Source of the DNA: Purshia tridentata
Taxonomy: Eukaryota; Streptophyta; Magnoliopsida; Rosales; Rosaceae
Direction: 5' to 3'
Length of the DNA: 24,861 nucleotides
Assembly (NCBI GenBank): GCA_003254885.1
Contig: QANT01004980.1
Coordinates: 1-24,861 of the forward strand
The notes beneath the pieces were generated by a model. It was not told the DNA's origin, searched no databases, and was given only the letters and a program-made list of their open reading frames with translations. The position numbers and the translations under genes were made by a program. Shown here in pieces: positions 1 through 20,329 of the stretch; positions within the stretch are counted from its first letter, which is position 1; every line of letters begins with the position of its first letter.

Positions 1-300
1 AAGAGAAAAAAGAAAAAAAATTGAATGAAAGTGTTTTTTTTTAAATAAATTTTTTTAATAATATTTTATTATTTATTTGTCCACGTGGCTATATCTGGCA
101 GACATCTGACGTATGTGTCAATGCCACATCAGCATTTAACAGACTTTTAGACGGAATAGTTGACGAAAGTATGTATTTGCAAAAAAAATGAAAATGAGGT
201 ACCAAAAAATTCAAAAAAAAATTAGAAGTACCAACTTGTAATTCGACCCAAACTTGAGGTACTAAATTACAATTTACCCTATTGTTTTTTTAATGACCGT
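1..300. repeat. Probable dispersed-repeat edge, AT-rich
   Basis: This stretch has no coding potential. It is AT-rich with homopolymer runs. Around 196-280 it contains phrases about 'gaggtacc...' and 'cttgaggtactaaattac' that repeat locally: GAGGTAC at 196-202 and again at 255-261, with GAAGTACC between them. Similar wording is common at the ends of dispersed, transposon-derived repeats in plant genomes; that is a recollection, not a search result. No terminal inverted repeat or target duplication can be shown because the element would extend beyond the left edge. A CCACGTGG palindrome lies at 81-88. Confidence 0.3.
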
Positions 301-442
301 CGTATGTTAATTGACTGTAATTTAAGAAACAAGTGGCCTTGGATGTATCATGATTCAAGTATGTTCAAGAGGAGCTACATCCAATCATTATATGAATGAA
401 CACAAAATGCTCAAGAGGCATATAAACAAATGAATTGCATTT
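300..442 (-). other. Likely 3' UTR of the START-domain gene
   Basis: This is the stretch just past the TAA stop on the minus strand. The minus-strand hexamer AATAAA overlaps the stop region (plus-strand TTTATT, 442-447), but that is too close to the stop to be a convincing poly(A) signal. The transcript end is not resolvable. Nothing else is recognisable here. Confidence 0.35.
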
Positions 443-3400
443 TTATTCAACCCAATTAATATCCAAATGTTTTAATTTTGAGAGCCACTTCTGTGTATCT
501 TGGGATACATAGGGATTGGATGGTGCCACTTTTTCATCCTCAACATCAGTTGACACTACATGATCAATTTTTACATCCTTGGCAAGGTTCGGCTGTCTAT
601 TAGGGTGCCTCACCTTAAGTGACAGAAGACGCGAAACTTCATGAAGTCCCCCCCACTTTTCTAATGCACGTGCAATATCATAGCGCCCTGTAAAAAGATT
701 AAATATGGAATTAATTCAATATGAAAATACAAAAGGGAGAAACAAATCTGTAGTGCATGCATACAACTTCATGTTGTTGTTGGCCATTTTGGTTTCATAC
801 CTGCACGCTCAAATGACTTTCTGCTGGGCATGAATGAAGGGTCCATTCCCCAGCTCCTCTGAAATCGACTAATCTGCAATATAAAATGGAATCCTGTTAA
901 ATTCAAAACCATGCTTTTTGAGGTGTCTAACCCACACAATCTATCCCTTGGGGTTTACACCCTACCTCTTCCTGCAAATTCTCAAGGTTGTCCCAGTAAC
1001 CCTTGGGTTTTCGATGTTTATAAGCAAGAGAAAGGTTCATCAATGATGCAATCCTTCTGAATCCACCCATGCGGGTAATTGCTTTCTCGATATCTACCCT
1101 TCCACGTAAACGAAGTTGCTTTCTCATGGGCATAAATCCTTCCTGTCCATGCTCTGAAATAAATTTCAGGAGCTCAGTTTTCAGAACTTCAATATCCCTC
1201 TGCAATCCTGGGACCCTCGGTCTTTGTCTACTAGATGAACTTTGAGCATTGGAATCAGAAAGCTGTTTAAGTGCTATACAACTGTCATCATCAAGGTCGG
1301 TGCTAGATGAAGCAGTTTGTTCCTCTAAATATATATTCTCATTGCACGCTTTCAATGAGTTTGCTACCTCCCTCTTTTCAATGTAGTCTCGTATTGTACA
1401 TAAATTTGAAGGGAGATCTTCATATATAACCTAGAAATAGAATGTCATAAAGATAATGTATCATTAAACATGAAATGCAGAGTGCAAATAACTTCATATT
1501 TACAATTTGGGCTTAGTGTGTGTAGAGTAAACATAGAAAGAGACAGTTAATGATTCCATAAACAACATAAACCACTACTTCAAGTGATAAATTCATGAAA
1601 TATAGCGTCTCTTTAGCAACATGGCAAACTCCTCTGGGAATACAGCCTGCACTGAGGTATTTATGTTGAAAATGTTCTCCCAAGATAAATTCATGAAGAA
1701 GTAGAAAACCAAAATACATTAAGCAAAAAGCCCACAGCCAGTACAGACACAATAACATTGTGATATACCAACCTCTTCCATGATAGCTTCGGAAAGAAAA
1801 GTATCTTTGCGCATTTTCGATTCCACAGAGTACTTCAACAGTGTGTGATGACTTCCTAGCTGCTCAATAAGCCATTTACCTCGAAATGAGTCGAAGTCCC
1901 CTTCAACTTGTTCAAAACTTATCTCCTGTTCAAGATGTTCCCACAAGTCCAGGACAACACGTGCATGAAGTACCATATAAAGTACGCCCTTACATCCTTC
2001 CTGCATTATACACGAAAAGTAAGTTAACTTTGGTACATGAATCTTAAGATGATCGCCCTTTCCCATCATTTAAGAAGTGTACAAGAAAACTACAGAGGAG
2101 GATTCACAATTATATATATTTCCAGCAAACCCTCAATGATGGTGTTTTGTGGTCTATTCGTAGTAGCAGTGCCATAGTATTCCTGGAAGCATAGTGTAGA
2201 ACTGAGCCATGAGTAGTGACAAGAACCTCAAACTTTATATGTTGATAAAAGTTCTTTGCTGATATTCTTTTTCCCTTATTTGAACCAGAAAAAAAAAACT
2301 AAGAAAACCACTTTTTATTAAATTAAGATATTGTTAGCACCGCTTTTTAAGAATCAGAGTACCTATTATACAGCTAGAGCATTAGATTAACCGTTTTGTC
2401 AACTTATAAGATCCACCAAATGTAAATCTAGGGATGACACACATTTGGTTTTCATCTGATCCTACAATCAAATAAAGATTCTTTAGAAGAAATAAGGTCA
2501 CAGTTCATAATTAATGAAAACACTGTTTGTACCTGAAGAATGCGGACTTTGTTGTTTTCTCTTGACAATATCCTACTAATTGCCAAATTTGGAACTATAC
2601 TGAAAAAATATAATTTCACAAAGGAAAAAAAATCAGGTAGATGAAAGCAATCTTAGAAACAACTTGCAGAAACTAATAGCATGCATTTTCTTCTTTACCT
2701 CTCATTTGTTGCATACATGAATATTTTTGTCTATTGAACTAAAACATGAACATATGAAAAGCAGATATTACTTACTCAGGAAGACTCTCATAAGCAGTCA
2801 AAACATTCCACACTTCATGAACAGGAGCTTTTACTGTTATGCTAGCAACAACACAGCGATGAACGCCTCCATTTTCCTTCAGCCAAAATCATTTTATCAT
2901 CAATTGCTAAAATAGGAGAGGCTCTCCCTAGAACAGAATGGCTAGGTGAGAATAGTCTAGGGTCAATTGGTTACCAATAGACCATCAAATCTACGAAGAT
3001 GAACCTCATCCACCAAGCAAGGCCTATCAAGTCTGCAGACTTTTCCAAAAACGCCCCAATTAATGTTCAACTCAGTAGAAGATGGGGGCACAGATCCCAA
3101 ATTAGAGCCAACAAAATTCTCTTCGAACTCATTAGGTGGATTATCCTTTTCACGCAAAGAACCATCTATGTCTTTTTGGACTGAACTAGTAACAGCCATA
3201 GGTGTGCAAGGAAAGGAACTTTCTGTTATTGCTATCTGATCCCCATGAAAATTCTTTTCGGATCTACAAGCCAAGGCCCGAAGATTCACAGGAAGATCTG
3301 ATCTAATAATTCTCTCCAAGAAAATGGCAGGAAAGTTGAACCTTGGTATCACATTAAGTTCATATAATAAAATTGTTGACGATGACCTGCAATAACCAGT

Positions 3401-4490
3401 GAAGAAAGAGGTACTTAGAAAAATAACATGACTTCAATAGCTTTGTTTTCTCTTATGACAACACCTTGTTACTAAGTTTAAAAAAAAAAAAAAAACATCT
3501 GCAAAACCAAAGCAGGTCCTAGCATATTGCAAACTCGTTAGCTTACAGACCGAGTACTTCTATCCTACCTTGACCCGCATTTAACGGCCCATTTGCCTTC
3601 AAACTTTTTGAAGTCCCCGTCAACCATGGAAAAGTGGAGCTCACGATCATTATCACTCTACAAAATTAACAAGAGCTTAAAATTACAAAGTGCAACAAAA
3701 TAAAAGATGCACATACAAGAATTTTAAAGCAACCCCACTTACACATTAAACAATACCACCAAACCCACATAGATTAAAGAATTAAATTTTGTTTCCTATC
3801 CACAATATTTAACCAGATGATAAGCACTAAACAACAACAATTGGTTTCTAGTTTAGACACTCACTAAATTAGGAAACTCCTGAAGGTCCAAAACAACCCG
3901 AGCTTCAATATGCCAATATAGTGCCCTCTGCAGGCCTCTCTGCTCCAACCATATACGCCCAGGATGTGGACATGGAATTCTCCCACTATAAAACCACAAA
4001 CACACTTAGCATCAAACATTAAGCAAAAGGGTCATTTTACAAATTAAAAAAAAATTACAAAAAAAAAAGAGAAAAAGCCCATAAGGCAGTACCTGGAAAC
4101 AAGATTGGGAATGAAGTCAGCGAGACGCTCATAATCGGTGAGGGCGTTCCAAACCGAATCGATATCGGCATTGACCGATATTTCGGCCTTGATTCGGCGC
4201 TCCCTCCATGATATCATGTCCACTTCACAATGCACCCTTCTCTCTCCTCCTTCCTCTGCCGCATCTTCTGGGTTTCTGGGTTTCTTATAAACAGTGCAGC
4301 CATTTTTGTTGTCGTTTGTGAAGTGGTGGAACTGGTTCCATCTGGGTCCATCGGCTAAGGATGAAAAGACCATGCACTTGTTGTTGTGTGAAGGGTGACT
4401 GTGAGTGCGTACATGTTTAGGGGCTCTTTTGTAAGTGTAAAGGGGAGAGAGAGCTCCATAGCTGAGCTTTGAAGCTTTGCAGGTGATCAT
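443..4490 (-). CDS. Tandem START/COQ10-type (polyketide cyclase/lipid transport superfamily) protein, At5g08720-like
   Basis: I join ten exons: 4490-4093, 3985-3865, 3657-3569, 3386-2975, 2876-2776, 2599-2533, 2000-1773, 1430-966, 873-801 and 687-443. Every junction is GT..AG, the phase is kept, and the result is about 732 residues ending in TAA at 445-443. Residues about 95-270 and 341-490 form two related SRPBCC domains, each with an I.V.A....VW..LT.YE.L...IPNL signature (first copy from residue 102, second from about 346). Known members of this fold bind lipids or other hydrophobic ligands; the ligand here is unknown. The first 47 residues lack acidic residues and are rich in Ser, Lys and His, suggesting a plastid transit peptide (inference). 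Residues 571-607 and 641-675 are two copies of an FMP..(K)...R.GR.DI..A....GG motif. The arrangement and length match my memory of Arabidopsis At5g08720 (about 719 residues). The gene is divergent from the CHR4-like gene. Confidence 0.9.
2034..2500 (-). other. Long intron 6 of the START-domain gene
   Basis: Intron 6 spans 2532-2001 (minus strand, GTAC..GCAG). It has no family-like protein, no RNA gene and no repeat that I can recognise. The other introns of this gene range from about 75 bases (between the exons ending at 2676-side positions) to about 342 bases. Confidence 0.5.
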
Positions 4491-5000
4491 GGAGCTCCGA
4501 GATGAAGTGGGTTTGCGACTCGGAGTCGCAGAGACTGCAGAGCGAGCGAGTTCACTGCAACTGTTTGTGGACTTCGACCGTTAATTGGGAACCACAAGTT
4601 TTTGGGTCTTGTCGTTTTGGGTGGCGATGCTTTTTCGTCATTTCAACTTTAAATTGTGCGGTAGTGGGAAATGGGACAGACTTTGCTTTGGCGGGACTTT
4701 GCTGTTGGGCCGGATTAGGCTTGAAGCGGCTCCATGGAAACCCAAACCTTGATCCATTCGGTTTATCAATTATTTTTTGTTTCAAAATATTAAAAAAGAA
4801 TAACAAAAAAGCAGAACAACGTCTTGTTTCTTGGCACTTAAACTTTTTTAATACTAAAAGAATAAAAGTAATAACATGAGAGTAAACTAATGTTGATAGT
4901 TCAGGCATACATTAAATAAACATTCATTAAATTAGTTATTTAGATTAACAATTTAGTAATATAAACATTCGAATTATCTAACACTAAACCTTTTATCGAC
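4491..5000 (-). promoter_or_regulatory. 5' UTR and proximal promoter region of the START-domain gene
   Basis: This is the sequence upstream of the ATG at 4490-4488 on the minus strand. Positions 4500-4740 are markedly less AT-rich than the surroundings, as expected around a transcription start, and no clear TATA box is visible there. Beyond about 4750 the sequence becomes AT-rich spacer. The transcription start is not determined. Confidence 0.4.
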
Positions 5001-5840
5001 AACCATATATATAGAGGTGTCAAACAGATCAACTCGCACCAGCTTATTTAAGTTGAGTCCATCATGTTTTTGTGTCGTGCTTGGGCCCAACCCATATAGT
5101 TAAGGCCTAGGCCCAACACAACTAACAACCTGCAACCCATTCATGCTCGTGTCATGCCCATTAAGTTTGTATATAAAATCATGCTTATATATGTTGACTT
5201 GATAAGTTAATGGGTTAGGTTTGGTTTTAGCCTTTTAGGATAATTTCACATGATATAAATACAACACGGTACGAACACATTAAAATAAACACAACACATT
5301 GTCTTTTAAATTTACCATTGGATTTTACTCTACTAAACTCTAACTTTTGAAATTTAAAGAAGAAAATGTAAATGGCTTAAGACAAATGGTGAATATGAAT
5401 AAAGATAACGTATCTTAATTTACCACATATAATTGAAAAACAAAAATAGAAATAATTTGTTATAATTTATCTAGCATCAATCAGCTCATTATATAAAAAG
5501 GAAACAATGCAAAACAAACTCCATCGGTGATAATAATGAAAAGTTTTGTTTATTTAAAACTTTAAAGTATTCGCACTAAATAGTATATTATCGCACTTCA
5601 ATACAAAACGTAAATGCACTCACACATTGAAGTACTTGAGACGATTAAAGCTACCAAATAGTATTTAATTTGTCACGTATGATTGAAAAACAAAAATAGA
5701 AAGCATCTACAATTAGATTTATATCCAAAATTTGAAAAACAACAAATACATGCATGGCTGCATGTATATTTGAAATTCCAACCCATTGTATAAAAATACT
5801 AATCCTTAAATTGTTTTTACTTACCCAAACAAGTACAACC
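5000..5840. repeat. Repeat-like intergenic debris with an internal direct repeat
   Basis: No gene is supported here. Positions about 5015-5290 contain wording such as 'gtcgtgcttgggcccaaccc' and 'caacacggtacgaacac', which resembles old dispersed repeats common in plant intergenic DNA (recollection only). A 36-base imperfect direct repeat lies at 5417-5452 and 5667-5702; both end in ATTGAAAAACAAAAATAGAA and they are spaced exactly 250 bases apart. No terminal repeats or target duplication were found. Confidence 0.35.
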
Positions 5841-6054
5841 ATATCCTAGTTTTAAAGAACTATTGGTCTACTGCCCTACTTCTTTGAACAGGTTTTAAAC
5901 TGTTTAGCATACTTAAGATTGGATTGCTGATTTCATACCTTTTTTTGAGGATTTCCTTCATAAACATACACTATCATTGATTGGAAGCTAGTGAGTCCTC
6001 AATAGATTTCATTCTTTTGTTTTTGAAAAAGCATAGTAAACATTAACAAAAGCT

Positions 6055-6320
6055 GAGCAGAAAAGAAAAAGTAAGCAAGAGAAGGCTGCAAGTGAAGAAA
6101 AAAAAAAAAAACAAACACAGACACTCCATTCAAAGACCAGCTAGCAATTGATAGCTAGTGATCATGAGAATAGAAATAGGAAGAGTGAAAGACATCTCTG
6201 TCCTTCTTCCCTTTCTTTCTCTACAAAAAGAAGAGAGATATAAGCAAACAAGCAAAGCAAAAGGAGGAGAGACAGAAATGAGGAAAAGAAAGAAAAAGGG
6301 GATTATGAGCGAAGTGTGGT
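6055..6320 (+). promoter_or_regulatory. Purine-rich tract upstream of CHR4-like gene
   Basis: For about 250 bases the plus strand is dominated by A and G, with many GA, GAAG and AAAG steps and only short interruptions (a TC-rich insert near 6198-6222). It ends just before a G-box and is followed by an equally strong pyrimidine-rich tract. Apparent long reading frames through it are low-complexity artefacts. GA-rich DNA of this type can bind BPC/GAGA-type factors in plants; that role is inferred here. Confidence 0.45.
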
Positions 6321-6328
6321 GGGTTGTT

Positions 6329-6338
6329 GCCACGTGGC
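6329..6338. promoter_or_regulatory. G-box palindrome GCCACGTGGC
   Basis: A perfect 10-base palindrome with the CACGTG core at 6331-6336. It lies about 200-400 bases upstream of the likely CHR4-like transcription start. CACGTG cores bind plant bHLH and bZIP factors (established). Whether this copy is used, and by which of the two divergent genes, is unknown. Confidence 0.55.
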
Positions 6339-6399
6339 GGGTTGTGAGTGGTTTTGAGCTTTAACAAGAGCAACAACATCAACGAAAACAAGAACATGA

Positions 6400-6743
6400 G
6401 CACCACTCTCTCTCTTGCCATGTCAGAGGGTAACCCCGTCCTATGACCCCGGCGAATCCGTATTTGTATGCTTCTCTCCCTACAAAAAACTCACTTTCTC
6501 TCTCTAAAAAATATAGAAAGAAAAAATAAATAGAAATGGAAAACGAAAACTATCTCTTTCTTCTCTATTTATTTCATTTGTCTGCCTTCGCTTTCTCTCT
6601 CTTTCTCGTATCTCTCCCAGCCTGCCTTCCATGCCCTAAACCTCTCGTCCAACCCCCCTCTCCCTCTCTCTAGCTCTGTCTCTCAATCTAGCTATCTGAC
6701 ACTGTTGCTTTGTATATTGGGTTTTTGATCCATTACTTGATTG
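6400..6743 (+). promoter_or_regulatory. Pyrimidine-rich core promoter and first leader exon of CHR4-like gene
   Basis: The plus strand is dominated by C and T, with many CTCTCT runs between 6404 and 6690. Plant core promoters and leaders commonly show such a Y-patch. A GTAAGC donor at 6744 gives the 3' end of the first leader exon. A telomere-repeat-like CCCTAAACC lies at 6634-6642. An AT-rich element (AATAAATAG, 6526-6534) precedes the tract but is not a textbook TATA box. The transcription start cannot be fixed. Confidence 0.5.
6536..6673 (+). promoter_or_regulatory. Possible 45-codon upstream ORF in CHR4-like leader
   Basis: ATG at 6536-6538 in good context (AAATGG) opens a frame that ends with TAG at 6671-6673, before the leader-intron donor. 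The peptide begins MENENYLFLLYLF and is hydrophobic then proline-rich, which is what any pyrimidine-rich tract would encode in this frame. A two-codon ORF, ATG CCC TAA, sits inside it at 6631-6639 in another frame. Both matter only if transcription starts upstream of 6536. Confidence 0.3.
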
Positions 6744-7565
6744 GTAAGCTCCTTAATTCATCTGGGCACTCTTTATTTCCTTGGTTCCTGCTCATTTCTT
6801 GGTTGGTATTGTGGGTATGTGAATTTGTGTGACTTCCAACTGACCCATATGTGTTTTCTTGCTCATTTTGAGGAAGGTGTTGTTTGATTGTTGTTTGATT
6901 GTGTTTTTGAGCCTTGATTGTGGTAGAATGGCTGGTGTTCTTGGATAGTGGCATCTCGGTTTTGTAATTTGTATTATAAGTCACGCATAGGTGTTGAAAT
7001 GGGATTTTTTGTTCAGCAATAGTTGAATGTGTATGCATGGATAAGTTCTCGTGATTTGATTGTTAATTTTATCACTACGTTTGTAGATTGCATTGAGCAT
7101 TTGATAAGTGATAGCTTGGAAAAGATGGTTCAATCATTCAGTTGTTGGCTCTATATCATGTTGGATTTGGCATTAATGTTACAGTATACCAGTTCTTTTG
7201 CCATGTGTGAATTGTCTCTTTATCGGATGCTGCCTTGAATTTGTCATTTGGAAATGTACCTTATAGCTGTTACTCCCATATTATATTAAAGTGAGTTACA
7301 CTTTTGTAGCAATTGTTGAGGTTGAGTTAATCTGCCGAATTTCGTTTTAATAAATTTTGAAATGTTGATCAAATTTGCCTAGCTCTGCTGATTTTTAGTA
7401 TTAGTCTGGCCAGTCATCTACATTGTTATTCTTTGATTAATTCGCTGCAGCTTATATAAATGTTTCCTCTTTGTGTAAACACTTTTTAGTCTGTGTTTGT
7501 GCTAATCTTGTGCTTTTTGCGTCAGACTCCTTTAATGTTTTGGGACTGTTTCTTTGAAATTGCAG
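6744..7565 (+). other. Leader (5' UTR) intron of CHR4-like gene
   Basis: The intron is bounded by GTAAGC at 6744 and TTGCAG ending at 7565; it is 822 bases long and T-rich as plant introns are. The first leader exon has no frame leading to the main start, and the position and splice sites fit a 5' UTR intron. Open frames inside it (for example 7023-7238) show no family-like protein and are not called. Such introns often raise expression in plants; that is inferred here. Confidence 0.6.
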
Positions 7566-7574
7566 TGCTTAAAT

Positions 7575-7670
7575 ATGCTATGTAGAAGCTGTGATGCCTT
7601 GACTGATTCATGAATTCATGATGTGCTTGCTGCCACTGTCAATAACATATGTAAGACCCAGGTCTAAAAG

Positions 7671-7674
<4 letters not shown>
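7575..7674 (+). promoter_or_regulatory. uORF cluster just before the CHR4-like start codon
   Basis: The second leader exon (7566-7670) contains several upstream ATGs. ATG at 7575 opens 12 codons ending in TGA at 7611-7613. ATG at 7594 opens two codons (ATG CCT TGA). ATG at 7610 opens three codons ending in TGA at 7619-7621. ATG at 7618 (and ATG at 7621) opens 18 codons ending in TGA at 7672-7674, so its stop overlaps the main start at 7671-7673 as ATGA. These are read directly from the sequence; an effect on translation is inferred. Confidence 0.6.
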
Positions 7675-18473
<10,799 letters not shown>

Positions 18474-18720
18474 CTGTAATATGGGAGTGAAAATTAGAAC
18501 ATAGTTATTCTTTCATGCTACTCTCACTCAAGGCTCCAATGTGCTGAATTTTTGTAGGTTTATGTAGTGCATGATAAACTAGCCGCCAGAATAGGATTGT
18601 GTAGGATATATTGTGTAAAGTTTATGTAAGAGAATGAAATTATAGCGTTGCCTTCTCATTTTTCCATGTACGTGATCCATGGACCTTGTTTTCCCCTCAC
18701 GTCTCATCAATGAGGCTATT
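18474..18720 (+). other. Likely 3' UTR of CHR4-like gene
   Basis: Sequence following the TAG stop. No perfect AATAAA is seen; AATGAAAT near 18633-18640 and TGTGTAAA near 18610 are weak candidates for the loosely defined plant poly(A) signals. The cleavage site cannot be fixed. Confidence 0.4.
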
Positions 18721-19500
18721 GGAATAATGACGCCCAATCATGTGGTTTATCGAACAAAAGGCAGGTTTTGGAACTACAAATTTTTTTTATAGCAGTCATT
18801 TTCACATGGCAGTGTTGTGAGTTGCTGCTTTGTTTACAGTAGAAAGATGAGTAGCTTAGCCAAGATCCAAGAATGAGGTGCCGATGGCAGATAGGTGAAT
18901 CTCTCCCCACCTTCCATGTGCAACTGCTTTAGACATTTGAGCAACTTATCCCATTGTTTTTACATAAATTTGTTTTGATTATTCAGAATTTGATTTGTTA
19001 GTGGTTGAAGATTCATGCAGAAGAGAATTGGTGTAGTAGTAATTATCATTAGAAATATGGTGGAACATGAAGTTTCCTAAAATGGCTACATGTGAAAAAG
19101 AGTAATATCTATCAAAATTTCAGAAATAGGACGGTCATACGCAAGTCTTCATCTTCTCTTTCGGAACTATTTAACATGATTGGGTGATTGTGAGAGAAAG
19201 GCCTATACTTCTCACCTCATTAAGCCCTTCGTACTTTTTAAGACTTTCTTGTATTCATATTCCAACCAATCGAATGCAAGTTCACTAAGCACAGAAAAAG
19301 ACTTTCATATAGCGGTTGTATACACATACACTCTCACAATAACGGTTGTATATACTTACACTCTCACAGTAGTTTCTATCACTTACTGTGAATATGGGTG
19401 TATACATCCGTTAATATAAGTTTTTCTCCTCCTAAAGACTTGGGTAAATGACAATTTTAATTTGAGCCTTGCCTTGCTATTATCAACCAGATCACCAACT
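18720..19500. other. Intergenic spacer between CHR4-like gene and small minus-strand gene
   Basis: There is no convincing coding region, and reading frames here are short and without family-like features. The only structured element is the 30-base tandem repeat and inverted partner at 19311-19412, listed separately. Confidence 0.5.
19311..19412. repeat. 30-base tandem pair with an inverted partial copy
   Basis: 19311-19340 and 19341-19370 are adjacent imperfect copies. Both read A(G/A)CGGTTGTATA at the start and ACACTCTCACA near the end. At 19400-19412, GTATACATCCGTT is the inverse of AACGGTTGTATAC with one mismatch. The block could be the remains of a small transposon end, but no element boundaries are visible. 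Confidence 0.7.
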
Positions 19501-19704
19501 AGCTATCGATGCAAATTGGAATCTCCCTCCCCTCTTAGATTAAGCAAAAACAAAAAAACAAATCTGAAATGAAATGAACTGAAATATAAAAGAACAGAAA
19601 AAAGATGAAGATCGAAGAAAATTGAACTGTATCTACAAGTCAGCAAATTAACTACCAACTGAAAAATATATAAGCTAGTCAGCCCCATATTAAGGTACAA
19701 ACCC

Positions 19705-19726
19705 CTCTCTCTCTCTCTCTCTCTCT
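19705..19726. repeat. (CT)11 microsatellite
   Basis: Eleven perfect CT units, about 110 bases past the stop of the small minus-strand gene. It would read as GA repeats in that gene's possible 3' UTR. Confidence 0.95.
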
Positions 19727-19833
19727 TCAACGCTTTAGATGCCAACCTGATCTAGGAATATACAAAAATACCCATTACGGGCAAAGCCAAGATACAAAGC
19801 TGAAGCACTACATTAATATTTATTTGTAGGTAG

Positions 19834-20208
19834 CTAGTGAGAAGTGGTGGTAATTAGTCTTGGACAAGATGTTCCTGATGGGTTGGCCACGAACCTGGAC
19901 GAGAAGGCACAGAACTTATAGTAATCTTGATCATCCAACAAGTTCCCACACCCACTTGCATCAAAGTTGAGAGCATAGCTCAGCGGATCGTACCGGCACT
20001 GGAATGAAGCTTGTGATCTACTACTCGCACCCCCTACCATTCGTCTATGTTTCTTTAGCTTTCTCACCAGTTTGGATAGACAAGTGCAGTGGGATGATGA
20101 GGCATTAAGACACTTGGTGGCTGCGGCGGAGGATGTGGTGGTGCCACCTTCATGGCCACCGTTCTTGCTGGTGTATGTGGGGATCTTGGGCCACGAAAGA
20201 AGCCACAT
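19834..20208 (-). CDS. Small plant-specific protein with YDPLSYALNFD motif, function unknown
   Basis: Intronless frame of 124 codons with ATG at 20208-20206. The N-terminal third is Ser/Thr/Gly-rich. A basic segment KLVRKLKKHRRM (about residues 46-57) follows. The core is FQCRYDPLSYALNFD (about 69-83) and then a GNL.DD..YY.FCAFSSRFVA.P segment. This core recalls small uncharacterised plant proteins sometimes labelled 'stress-induced'; that label is from memory and says nothing certain about function. A minus-strand TATA box (CCTATATATAC, plus coordinates 20317-20327) lies about 110 bases upstream, placing transcription start near 20290. No signal peptide or membrane segment is evident; the basic segment could serve as a nuclear signal (inference). 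Confidence 0.75.
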   Translation of the reverse strand: MWLLSWPKIPTYTSKNGGHEGGTTTSSAAATKCLNASSSHCTCLSKLVRKLKKHRRMVGGASSRSQASFQCRYDPLSYALNFDASGCGNLLDDQDYYKFCAFSSRFVANPSGTSCPRLITTTSH

Positions 20209-20316
20209 TGTGTTCCCTTGGCTTGCTAGTTGTATTATATTCTATATTCCTCTCTTTGCCTCTTTGGAAGAGTGTGAATAGCGAAGTCATGTGTTGATGC
20301 AAGTGACTTGGGATGT

Positions 20317-20327
20317 GTATATATAGG
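20317..20327 (-). promoter_or_regulatory. TATA box of the small YDPLSYALNFD gene
   Basis: Minus-strand CCTATATATAC sits about 110 bases upstream of the ATG at 20208. A start site about 30 bases downstream would leave a leader of about 80 bases, normal for a small inducible plant gene. Confidence 0.6.
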
Positions 20328-20329
20328 AT

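Noticed and set aside
4502..4908. Overlapping open frames on both strands just upstream of the START-domain gene
   Set aside because: They overlap the leader of the minus-strand gene, contradict each other in strand and show no recognisable domain or gene-like composition.
6130..6421. Three overlapping open frames in the purine-rich tract
   Set aside because: Low-complexity K/E/R-rich or L/F/S-rich peptides produced by the purine/pyrimidine bias; no family features.
7023..7238. 71-codon frame in the CHR4-like leader intron
   Set aside because: It lies between good splice sites, its composition is T-rich intron-like and it has no domain.
20072..20281. 69-codon plus-strand frame opposite the small minus-strand gene
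   Set aside because: It is the antisense shadow of the YDPLSYALNFD gene and shows no motif; the minus frame has the TATA box and the constrained core.
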